From positions 1 through 13,608 of the forward strand of contig JAABTE010000036.1 of NCBI GenBank assembly GCA_011390035.1: a stretch of DNA of 13,608 nucleotides, read 5' to 3'. The notes below the pieces were generated by a model. It was not told the origin of the DNA and searched no databases. It worked only from the letters and a program-made list of their open reading frames with translations. The translations under genes were made by a program, and so were the position numbers. The first letter of the stretch is position 1. Each line of letters begins with the position of its first letter. Origin of the DNA: Desulfobacteraceae bacterium (GTDB lineage: Bacteria; Desulfobacterota; Desulfobacteria; Desulfobacterales; JAABSP01). Below, piece after piece: positions 7,091 to 13,422 of this stretch.

Positions 7091-8692
7091 ATGCGCGGCC
7101 GACATCCGTCAACTCCGTCAACTCCGTCAACTCAGTCAACCAGGGCTGTCCCACCCGGTCATTCCGGTCATTCCGGTCTTTCCGGTCTTTCCGCCCTTTT
7201 CGCCGGCGGCTTATTCACCCGCGGGCGGCGCGGCATCGCCTTTGTCACCGCGTTTTACGCGGGCCTGATCACCGTGCTGATCCTGGCCGGGGCCGGCTTT
7301 CTGATGCTGCGGGCCGAGCGGCGGCTGATCGGCGCCATTCTGGACGGCCACGCCGCCAAGATGGCCGAGACCGCCGCCGACGGCGCGGCGGACCGGAAGG
7401 CGGCCTTCCTGCGCTCCCTGTCCATCCACACCAAGATCGCCGGGGACATGAGCGCCGGATTCCTGTTCACCCTCAACGCGGAGGGGCTGCGAACCGCCCT
7501 GATGCCCCTGATGGAGATTCCCGACATCCGGGCCATCCGCACCCTGGACGAGGACGATCTGCCCTTCGTGTCCATCTGGCGGGGGGACGGCATCGCGGCC
7601 GGGGAGGACATCGATCCGGACTTTGCCCTGGACCGGGCGCTTTCGGTGACGGCGCCGATCGTCTATAAGGAAAACCCCGTGGGCCGCATCGAAATCTACT
7701 ATTCGGACGCGGGCTTCGCCGAACGGCTCCGGTCGGACCGGCTGGCCGCGGCGGCCGAATTCGAGCGGTTCCAGGCGGGCATAGACGAGCGGGTGCGGCG
7801 CTTTTTCATCCAGCGGATCATCGGGGCGGGACTGATCGTTTCGGCCATCGTGGCCGTTATCGTTCTGTGCCTGCGGATTCAGGCCATCGGCCCCATCCGG
7901 CGCATCCTTGTGGATCTGAAAAGGGCCGGGGCGGCGGTGGACGCGGCGTCGGACGCGCTGGCCGAAAGCGGCGCCCGGCTGCGGCGGGGCGCCGGCGAGC
8001 AGGCGGCGGCCGTTGGCCGCACCACCGGGGCGCTGGAGCAAATGGCCGCCTCCAGCTCAGACACGGCCCGGTTAACCCACGGGGCGGAGCGGCTGATGGC
8101 CCGGAACATCGAGCGGTCCGGCCAGTCCCTCAAGTCTCTGGTGGCCCTCACCCAGGGCATTGTCAATATCGAGCGGGACACAGAGCGGATGCGCACGATC
8201 ATAAAAAACATCGACGCCATCGCCTTTCAGACCCACCTGCTGGCCCTGAACGCGGCGGTGGAGGCGGCCCGGGCCGGAAAGGCGGGGACCGGGTTCGCCA
8301 TGGTGGCCTCAGAGGTGCGGGCCCTGGCCGCCGGCGCCGGGGAGGCCGCCCGGCAAACGGGCGAGCTGCTCCATGAAACCATCGGCCGCGTCGTCCGATC
8401 CGCGGACCAGATCCGGCGCGTCAACGAGGATTTCGACGAGATCATCGAATCGGCCACCATCATCGGCGAAAAAACGGAAGCCATCACCCAGGCCAGCCGG
8501 GAGCAGTCACGGCAGATCTCCGCCATCAGCGACGCGGCCGGCGAAATGGAGGGCCTGACCCGCCAGGTGGCCGATGTGGCCGGCCGCTCGGCCAGCTCCG
8601 CGGACGGGATGCGCCGCCAGGGGCGCGCCATGGCGCGGATGGTGGGCCGGCTGGAGCGGATATTGGGGGGCTCCGGGCCAAACCGGCCCTGA
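7091..8692 (+). CDS. methyl-accepting chemotaxis protein (membrane chemoreceptor)
   Basis: The protein has 533 residues from ATG 7091. Residues 4-38 are low-complexity Ser/Thr/Pro/Gly (STPSTPSTQST, then GHSGHSGLSGLS) encoded by two 9-bp tandem arrays. TM1 is at about 48-73 and TM2 at about 243-262, enclosing a periplasmic sensor domain of about 170 residues with no family I can name. After TM2 there is only a short HAMP-like piece (GPIRRILVDLK), not a full 50-residue HAMP. The signalling hairpin is clear: IDAIAFQTHLLALNAAVEAA, then ARAGKAGTGFAMVASEVRAL. Family members usually read QTNLLALNAA and AGExGRGF, so the tip carries His for Asn and Lys for Glu. It should control CheA through CheW. No che genes are nearby. 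The start is uncertain: there is a weak GGCGGCGG site, and no ATG, GTG or TTG occurs between the repeats and TM1. It follows the endonuclease gene by 13 nt. Confidence 0.85.
   Translation: MRGRHPSTPSTPSTQSTRAVPPGHSGHSGLSGLSALFAGGLFTRGRRGIAFVTAFYAGLITVLILAGAGFLMLRAERRLIGAILDGHAAKMAETAADGAADRKAAFLRSLSIHTKIAGDMSAGFLFTLNAEGLRTALMPLMEIPDIRAIRTLDEDDLPFVSIWRGDGIAAGEDIDPDFALDRALSVTAPIVYKENPVGRIEIYYSDAGFAERLRSDRLAAAAEFERFQAGIDERVRRFFIQRIIGAGLIVSAIVAVIVLCLRIQAIGPIRRILVDLKRAGAAVDAASDALAESGARLRRGAGEQAAAVGRTTGALEQMAASSSDTARLTHGAERLMARNIERSGQSLKSLVALTQGIVNIERDTERMRTIIKNIDAIAFQTHLLALNAAVEAARAGKAGTGFAMVASEVRALAAGAGEAARQTGELLHETIGRVVRSADQIRRVNEDFDEIIESATIIGEKTEAITQASREQSRQISAISDAAGEMEGLTRQVADVAGRSASSADGMRRQGRAMARMVGRLERILGGSGPNRP
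7105..7140. repeat. four tandem 9-bp repeats (tccgtcaac)
   Basis: Four exact-period units run from 7105 to 7140: three tccgtcaac and one tcagtcaac. They are in frame in the chemoreceptor and encode the tripeptide repeat Ser-Thr-Pro. They lie 14 bp after the start codon. Changes in copy number would keep the frame. Confidence 0.85.
7157..7192. repeat. four tandem 9-bp repeats (ggtcattcc / ggtctttcc)
   Basis: Two units of ggtcattcc are followed by two of ggtctttcc. They encode Gly-His-Ser twice and then Gly-Leu-Ser twice in the chemoreceptor frame. This is a second, unrelated 9-bp array only 16 bp after the first. Confidence 0.85.
8675..8689 (+). terminator. weak hairpin at the end of the chemoreceptor gene
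   Basis: GGGCC (8675-8679), loop AAACC, GGCCC (8685-8689), then TGATTTCTT. The stem is only 5 bp and the T-run is interrupted, and it overlaps the last codons, so termination here is doubtful. Confidence 0.25.
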
Positions 8693-8696
8693 TTTC

Positions 8697-8725
8697 TTGC
8701 CATGCAGGGCCGACTGTGCTATATC
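8697..8725 (+). promoter_or_regulatory. probable promoter for the membrane hybrid kinase
   Basis: TTGCCA (8697-8702), a 17-bp spacer and TATATC (8720-8725), with TG one base before the -10 (extended -10, TGCTATATC). It lies directly after the chemoreceptor stop and about 40 nt before the kinase start, so the kinase and binding-protein pair may be transcribed on their own. Confidence 0.5.
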
Positions 8726-8730
8726 CATAA

Positions 8731-8750
8731 TAGACAGGGATAGACAGGAT
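8731..8750. repeat. 10-bp tandem duplication in the kinase leader
   Basis: tagacaggga is followed by tagacaggat (9 of 10 identical), between the promoter and the ribosome-binding site of the kinase gene. Confidence 0.6.
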
Positions 8751-8766
8751 ACCGCCGCCGGAGATA

Positions 8767-11322
8767 ATGAACAGCAACGCCCATCAAGAAAAAACGGGAC
8801 GGATGCCCGACGCCCCCAATCCACCGCCCGATGCTGCCGGGACGGCCTTGAGCCGGATCGCCTGGATTCCCATCCCCCTCTTTCTGGCGGCGATGGTCTG
8901 GGGCCGGTACAGCGGGTTCCATGGCTATTTCGAGCCGCCGCACCTGCTGCCGATTCTCAATTTCACCTTCCAAACCGCCATATCCCTGTTCATCGCCCTT
9001 CTGGCGGCCCGGCGATACCTCGTCAACCGGTCACTGTCCCTTCTGCTGATGGGCTGCGGCATGGTGATCTTCGGCTCCGTGAGCCTGATCTCCTCTGTGG
9101 CCGTGGGCCTGCGGGAGGTCAACATGGGGGTGACGATCCATAACATCGGAATGGCGCTGGCGGGGCTGTGCCACTTCATGGCCGCCGCTGCCGGCCTGAT
9201 CCACGGCCGGCCGCGGCCCCGGACCTCGGAGGTCCTGCTGTTAAACGCCTATTTCTCCGCCGCGGCCGTCCTGTTCCTGCTCACCTTCGCCGCCCACGAG
9301 GGCATCATCCCCACTTTTTTCACCCAGTCCGCGGGGCCCACCCTGTTGCGCCAGACGGTGCTGGGCATGGGCGTGGCCCTGTTCGCCCTGGCCGGGGCCA
9401 TGCTGCTGGTGGCACACCGCCGCGCGGGCGTGGCCTTTTTGTACTGGTACGGCCTTTCCCTGGGTCTGATCGCCACCGGCCTGTTCGGCGTGCTGATCAT
9501 CCATCAGGTGGGCAGCGCCCTGGGCTGGCTGGGCCGGGCCGCCCAGTACCTGGGGGGCGTTTACATGGTCATCGCCCTGGCTGCCGCCTACCGGGACACG
9601 CGGTCCTGGCTCATACCCCTGGAAAACCTGCTGGAACGGACCGAGGCGGCGCTGCTGGAGAGCGAGGAACGGTTCCACGCCCTGTTCAACTCCATGACCG
9701 AGGGCTTTGCCCTCCACGAGATCGTCACGGACGCGGCGGGGCGCCCCGTTGACTACCGGTTTCTGGATATCAATCCCGCCTTCGAGCGGCTCACCGGCTT
9801 AAGGCGCGAGGATGTGGTGGACCGGCTCAAGTCCGATGTGCTGCCGGAGGACGATCCGGAGTGGATCGCGCTCTACGGCGACGTGGCCCTGCGCGGCGTC
9901 CCCCTGCACATGGAAAAGAGGTCCGCCGCCCTGGAGAGCTGGTACGAGATCTATTCCTACCGCCCCTCGCCGAGGCGCTTTGCCGTCATCTTCATGGACA
10001 TCACCGCCAGAAAGAATGTTGAACAGGCCCTGCGCCAGACCCTGGAGGCCATGGAGCAGCGCGTGCGGGAGCGGACCGCCGAGCTGGAGCATCGGGCCAA
10101 CCAACTGGCCCGGCTCGCCTCGGAGCTGACCCTGGCCGAGCACCGGGAGCGCCAGCGGCTGGCCATGGTGCTTCACGACCACCTCCAGCAACTGCTGGCC
10201 GGCGCCAACTACCGGCTGCAGATCCTGGGGCGCTCCTGCGACGGCAACCAGGCCGCCATGGCGGAGCAAGTCGCCGAGGTGATCGACGAGGCCATCAAGG
10301 TTTCCCGCTCCCTCACCGTGGAGCTGGCCCCGCCTATCCTCCACGAGGCGGGGCTGGCCGCGGGCATCCAATGGCTGGCCCGATGGATGGGGGAAAAGCA
10401 CGGCCTTACGGTGGACCTGACCGTGGACCCGGCGCTGTCGGAGATGACGGAAGACGAGCGGGAGGACGTGCGGATACTGTTGTTCCAGTCGGCCCGGGAG
10501 GCGCTGTTCAACGTGGTCAAGCACGCCCGGGTTAAAAGCGCCCGAATGGACCTTCGCGGGCGGCTGGAGGACGGGACCATTTACCTCGTCGTTGCCGATG
10601 AGGGGGTCGGTTTCGACCATGTCGCTCAGGGCCATTTTCCCGGGCCCCCCGGCCTGGCCGATGCCGGCGCGGACGGCGGGAGCGGGGCGATGGCGGACGG
10701 GTTCGGCCTTTTCACCATCGCAGAGCGCCTGAGCCTGATGGGCGGCCGGTTCCTCATCGACACCGCTCCCGGCAAGGGCGTTCGGCTGGAAATGATCGCC
10801 CCCCTGGGAAACGGCCGGGCCCGGACGGAAGAGGCCGAGGCGGCCGCCCCCCCGGCAGCCGGCGACGGAAACGGGAACGGATCGGATGGGCCGCCTTCCG
10901 GTTCCCATCGCATCCGGGTGCTGCTGGTGGATGATCACACCCTGATGCGCCAGGGCCTCGGCGCCCTGCTGGAGATCGAGGAAGATATGGAGGTGGTGGC
11001 CGAGGCATCCGACGGCATTGAGGCGGTGGACCAGGCCCGGCAATGGGTCCCGGATGTGATCCTGATGGATTTTTCCATGCCCCGGATGGACGGCGTGGCC
11101 GCCACCCGGGCCATCCGAAAGGAGATGCCTGACATCCGGATCGTGGGGCTGTCCATGTACGAGGAGGCGGAGCGGGCCGAGGCCATGATGGCCGCCGGCG
11201 CCAACGCCTATGTGGCCAAAAGCGGCCCCTCCGACCAGCTTCTGTCCGCCATCCGGGCAGGGCGGGCGGGTACGGGGGGGGGCAGCGTCCTGAAGTGGAG
11301 CGTCAAGGAAACAGCGTTTTGA
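8767..11322 (+). CDS. polytopic membrane hybrid sensor kinase: 7-8 TM sensor, PAS, HisKA_3 kinase, NarL-like receiver
   Basis: The protein has 851 residues. About seven or eight hydrophobic helices fill residues 29-275 (MASE-like membrane sensor, subtype not assignable by eye). A PAS domain spans about 296-415, then a coiled coil (EQRVRERTAELEHRAN). The kinase is of the NarX/DesK type: ERQRLAMVLHDHLQQLLAGA with phospho-acceptor H470, then the HATPase_c part with ALFNVVKHA, DEGVGF (611-616) and GFGLFTIAERLSLMGG. After a low-complexity linker (684-713) comes a receiver starting IRVLLVDDHTLMRQGL. It resembles the N-terminal half of NarL/FixJ regulators, with D722/D723, D768 (LMDFSMP) and K818 (AKSG). 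It ends after VLKWSVKETAF with no LuxR helix-turn-helix. The start ATG 8767 has GGAG just upstream. The binding protein follows after 14 nt. The receiver probably acts as a phosphate sink or relay. The signal is unknown. Confidence 0.9.
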   Translation: MNSNAHQEKTGRMPDAPNPPPDAAGTALSRIAWIPIPLFLAAMVWGRYSGFHGYFEPPHLLPILNFTFQTAISLFIALLAARRYLVNRSLSLLLMGCGMVIFGSVSLISSVAVGLREVNMGVTIHNIGMALAGLCHFMAAAAGLIHGRPRPRTSEVLLLNAYFSAAAVLFLLTFAAHEGIIPTFFTQSAGPTLLRQTVLGMGVALFALAGAMLLVAHRRAGVAFLYWYGLSLGLIATGLFGVLIIHQVGSALGWLGRAAQYLGGVYMVIALAAAYRDTRSWLIPLENLLERTEAALLESEERFHALFNSMTEGFALHEIVTDAAGRPVDYRFLDINPAFERLTGLRREDVVDRLKSDVLPEDDPEWIALYGDVALRGVPLHMEKRSAALESWYEIYSYRPSPRRFAVIFMDITARKNVEQALRQTLEAMEQRVRERTAELEHRANQLARLASELTLAEHRERQRLAMVLHDHLQQLLAGANYRLQILGRSCDGNQAAMAEQVAEVIDEAIKVSRSLTVELAPPILHEAGLAAGIQWLARWMGEKHGLTVDLTVDPALSEMTEDEREDVRILLFQSAREALFNVVKHARVKSARMDLRGRLEDGTIYLVVADEGVGFDHVAQGHFPGPPGLADAGADGGSGAMADGFGLFTIAERLSLMGGRFLIDTAPGKGVRLEMIAPLGNGRARTEEAEAAAPPAAGDGNGNGSDGPPSGSHRIRVLLVDDHTLMRQGLGALLEIEEDMEVVAEASDGIEAVDQARQWVPDVILMDFSMPRMDGVAATRAIRKEMPDIRIVGLSMYEEAERAEAMMAAGANAYVAKSGPSDQLLSAIRAGRAGTGGGSVLKWSVKETAF

Positions 11323-11336
11323 GAAGGGATAGAACG

Positions 11337-12110
11337 ATGCGACGATGGGCGGCTTTTCTGGCAATGGCTCTGATCCTGACGGCCCCCGCGGCGGCCGGAG
11401 CGGATGTGATCGTCATCCGGGCCGACGAGTGGTGCCCGTATAACTGCGCCCCCGATTCGGACCGGCCCGGCTACATGATCGAGATCGCAAGGGCGGTGTT
11501 TGAAAAACAGGGGCACGCCATTGATTACGACGTGACCAACTGGTCCCGGGCCATCATGCTGGCGGAAAAGGGCAAGATCGACGCCATTGTGGGCGCGGTG
11601 AGGGCCGAGGCGCCGAACCTTATCTTTCCGGACATTGAAACCGGCTATTCCATCAACGGCTTTTTCGTCCGAAAGGGCCACGGCTGGCGCTTTGACGGCA
11701 TGGATTCGCTCAAGGCCGTCCGGATGGGGGTCATCCAGGACTACGGATACGGCAAGCTCGACCCCTACATCGAGGCCGGCCGGGAGACGGACCGAATCCT
11801 GGTAACGGCCGGGGAGAACGCCCTGGAGCTGAACATCCGTATGCTGCTGAAGGGCCGCATCGACGCCGTCAACGAAGACATCGCCGTGTTCCGCAACACG
11901 GCAAGGGAGATGGGGGTGACGGACCAGATCGATTTCGCCGGGGATGACGGCGAGTCGGGGGAGGCCAACGCTGTCCATATCGCCTTTTCCCCGGCCAGCC
12001 CCGCCTCGGCGGAGCGGGCCCGGCTGCTGGGCGAGGGTATGCGCAACCTGAGAGCCGGCGGCGAGCTGGCCCGGATTCTGGAGCGCTACGGGCTTTCAGA
12101 CTGGCGCTGA
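11337..12110 (+). CDS. periplasmic solute-binding-like protein (SBP_bac_3 type)
   Basis: The protein has 257 residues. The signal peptide is 1-22 (MRRWAAFLAMALIL, then TAPAAAGA). The mature part begins DVIVIRADEWCPYNC; the C33/C37 pair may form a disulfide. PGYMIEIARAVFEKQGHAID, then NWSRAIMLAEKGKIDAIVG, then RAEAPNLIFP follow the pattern of the family-3 extracellular binding domain used for amino acids and other small solutes. The second lobe, including DRILVTAGENALELNIRML, is normal and the length is standard. No ABC permease or ATPase gene is adjacent. The gene follows the membrane kinase by 14 nt, so it may serve as a periplasmic sensing partner rather than a transporter subunit. That is inference from position. 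The start ATG 11337 is chosen for GAAGGG 8 nt upstream and because the signal peptide begins there. A GTG at 11295 in the same frame would bury the signal peptide. The 3' end overlaps the opposing gene by 25 bp. Confidence 0.85.
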   Translation: MRRWAAFLAMALILTAPAAAGADVIVIRADEWCPYNCAPDSDRPGYMIEIARAVFEKQGHAIDYDVTNWSRAIMLAEKGKIDAIVGAVRAEAPNLIFPDIETGYSINGFFVRKGHGWRFDGMDSLKAVRMGVIQDYGYGKLDPYIEAGRETDRILVTAGENALELNIRMLLKGRIDAVNEDIAVFRNTAREMGVTDQIDFAGDDGESGEANAVHIAFSPASPASAERARLLGEGMRNLRAGGELARILERYGLSDWR

Positions 12111-12442
12111 AGGGTGGCCTGGCATCCGACGGCATCCGGCGATTGCCCGGCTTCCGATCGCGCTTCCTGTTCCGCCTCTTCCCGCTCCGTCTTCTCCCTC
12201 TGTTCTTTCTGCATGGCCTCGATATCGTCCAGAAACAGGATTTTTCCCTGAAGATGCAGGATGAGAATGGTGAAAAACCACCCGTTGATGATGGCGATGC
12301 CGATGAACGCCTTGATCATCTCATCGAAGCTGATCAGGTAAAAGGCGAAGATGATGGATACGATAAAGAGCAGGACCAGCAGCCGGGCGGTCCGATTCAT
12401 GGGCTCGACGCCGGGCGGCAGCTCAGTTTGTTTTTTCGGCAT
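12086..12442 (-). CDS. small two-helix membrane protein, unknown function
   Basis: The protein has 118 residues from ATG 12442. There is a short N-terminal segment with MPKKQTELPP, then TM1 at about 20-38 (RLLVLLFIVSIIFAFYLI) and TM2 at about 44-63 (KAFIGIAIINGWFFTILIL). A charged helix follows (about 72-97, EAMQKEQREKTEREEAEQEA), likely a cytoplasmic coiled coil. I do not recognise the family. The open frame extends upstream to an ATG at 12538, but that part is encoded by a tandem repeat and a hairpin, so I chose the internal ATG. GGAGG lies 12 nt before it, a slightly long spacing. Its last 25 bp overlap the 3' end of the solute-binding protein gene on the other strand. It has its own promoter facing left at 12581-12609. 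Confidence 0.65.
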   Translation of the reverse strand: MPKKQTELPPGVEPMNRTARLLVLLFIVSIIFAFYLISFDEMIKAFIGIAIINGWFFTILILHLQGKILFLDDIEAMQKEQREKTEREEAEQEARSEAGQSPDAVGCQATLQRQSESP

Positions 12443-12487
12443 GGGACGCGCTTGCCTCCGATAAATTATTCTTTTCCGGCTATCTTC

Positions 12488-12511
12488 AGCGCCGGCTTTG
12501 ATGCCGGCGCT
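12488..12511. repeat. perfect 9-bp inverted repeat (hairpin)
   Basis: AGCGCCGGC (12488-12496), loop TTTGAT, GCCGGCGCT (12503-12511). This is a stable GC-rich stem in the leader of the minus-strand gene. No T-run follows the stem on either strand, so it is not a typical terminator. Confidence 0.75.
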
Positions 12512-12558
12512 CATTCCGGCATTCGTCTCGGGATTCATTCCGGCATCCGCTTCGGATT
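12512..12558. repeat. tandem 24/23-bp direct repeat
   Basis: The units 12512-12535 and 12536-12558 both begin cattccggcat and end cggatt or gggatt. They differ by a few substitutions and one base of length. They sit directly beside the hairpin and share the CCGGCAT core with it. Confidence 0.7.
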
Positions 12559-12580
12559 CGCCGGAGCATTCAAGTGGATC

Positions 12581-12609
12581 ATCTTAGCACGATTTTTCCC
12601 TTGCTTCAA
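12581..12609 (-). promoter_or_regulatory. probable promoter for the two-helix membrane protein
   Basis: On the minus strand TTGAAG (12609-12604), a 17-bp spacer and TAAGAT (12586-12581), with TG in the extended -10 position (TGCTAAGAT). Its -35 box overlaps the -35 box of the right-facing promoter at 12601-12629, so the two may compete. Confidence 0.55.
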
Positions 12610-12629
12610 ACCTTATGATCCTTTATCAA
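12601..12629 (+). promoter_or_regulatory. probable promoter for the SHOCT-domain membrane protein
   Basis: TTGCTT (12601-12606), a 17-bp spacer and TATCAA (12624-12629). The start codon at 12667 is about 30 nt past the expected transcription start. Confidence 0.45.
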
Positions 12630-12666
12630 TCAGAGGGCTTTTTTTGGATTTTTACGGGAGCAAGGC

Positions 12667-13305
12667 ATGCGTGAATCGAACGACTACGTCAAGCGTCAGG
12701 GATATATCCTCTCCAGCCTCGGGCTGTTCTATCTGATCATCATCGGGCTCTTTGCCATTCCCCTGCTGGGGACCTTCGTGGTGGTACTGATAAAGGGGGT
12801 TCTGGAGCTGAGGTATGTGATCATCGTCGGCGGCGTGGCCGCGGGGGCCCTGGCGGGGGTGTTGCTGATCCGATATTTGCGGCGGGTGACGGCGCGGGCG
12901 CGGGCGGACGGCGCGGCGGCCGCACAAACGGCGGAGCAATGGAACCGGGGGAGCCAGGGGAGCCGGGGGGGCGGGCCGGTACAGATATCGGTTCTAAACG
13001 GGCTTTTTACCGTCAGCTACGGCGGGAGCGGCGGGGGCGGCGCTTACCTGCCGTTGAGGGCATTGGAAGGGCCGGCGCCGGCGGGGCTGCTGCCGGAGCA
13101 TCCGGGGACAGGGGCGGCGGGGTTGGATGTGGTGACGCAGTTGAAGGAATTGAGCCGGTTGAAAAGCGACGGGGTGATCAGCGAGGCGGAGTTTCGGCGA
13201 ATCAAGAAGGGTTTGATTGACGCGGCGGCGCCTTCGGACGGGGAGAACGGGGAGGATGGGCAGGGCGGTCACGGGGATGTGGATACGGATGGCGGAAGGG
13301 TTTGA
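12667..13305 (+). CDS. membrane protein with C-terminal SHOCT domain
   Basis: The protein has 212 residues. There are two hydrophobic helices at about 18-42 (LGLFYLIIIGLFAIPLLGTF) and 50-70 (VIIVGGVAAGALAGVLLIRY), then an Ala/Gly-rich linker. A small beta-like segment follows (VQISVLNGLFTVSYGG, about 105-120), then more Gly/Pro-rich linker. At about 155-184 is VVTQLKELSRLKSDGVISEA and then EFRRIKKGLI, a clear SHOCT (short C-terminal) domain, a two-helix module with the L-x-x-G-x-I-[ST]-x-x-E-F pattern. SHOCT domains are found at the ends of many unrelated proteins and are thought to mediate oligomerisation; they do not reveal the function. The last 25 residues are acidic and Gly-rich. GGGAG and AAGG lie just upstream of ATG 12667. 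The repetitive, G-rich codons of the linker look like low-complexity drift. Confidence 0.8.
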   Translation: MRESNDYVKRQGYILSSLGLFYLIIIGLFAIPLLGTFVVVLIKGVLELRYVIIVGGVAAGALAGVLLIRYLRRVTARARADGAAAAQTAEQWNRGSQGSRGGGPVQISVLNGLFTVSYGGSGGGGAYLPLRALEGPAPAGLLPEHPGTGAAGLDVVTQLKELSRLKSDGVISEAEFRRIKKGLIDAAAPSDGENGEDGQGGHGDVDTDGGRV

Positions 13306-13344
13306 ATCAGGCCGGAAGCCGCCGACATTTTCCGAACTCAAGGG

Positions 13345-13373
13345 TTGAGATTTCCCCGGTTTTCCAGTATAAA
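13345..13373 (+). promoter_or_regulatory. ssb promoter (sigma70 type)
   Basis: TTGAGA (13345-13350), exactly 17 bp, TATAAA (13368-13373). These match 5/6 and 5/6 of the consensus at ideal spacing, about 50 nt before the ssb start codon. Confidence 0.7.
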
Positions 13374-13422
13374 GGCACAAACGCTTTTTTAAAACTTTTT
13401 CCATATGGGGAGGACAACAAAC

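Larger units (their letters stand above)
12443..12580. other. long leader of the two-helix membrane protein gene, with hairpin and repeats
   Basis: This stretch between the left-facing promoter and the start at 12442 holds a perfect inverted repeat (12488-12511) and a tandem duplication (12512-12558). The leftward open frame through it (starting MNPETNAGMSAGIKAGAEDS) reads as repeat-derived sequence. Confidence 0.5.

Noticed and set aside
11295..11336. GTG start for the binding protein at 11295
   Set aside because: It would place 14 residues before the signal peptide. ATG 11337 has a well-spaced GAAGGG.
9799..11364. Minus-strand open frame of 521 codons opposite the membrane kinase
   Set aside because: It mirrors a clear kinase gene in a GC-rich genome where such shadows are common, and its composition (Gly, His, Gln, Pro) is that of antisense translation.
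12488..12511. Rho-independent terminator between the divergent genes
   Set aside because: The stem is strong, but no T-run follows on either strand and no gene ends beside it.
12443..12538. Extended N terminus of the two-helix membrane protein
   Set aside because: The sequence derives from the hairpin and tandem repeat, and an internal ATG with an upstream GGAGG is available.
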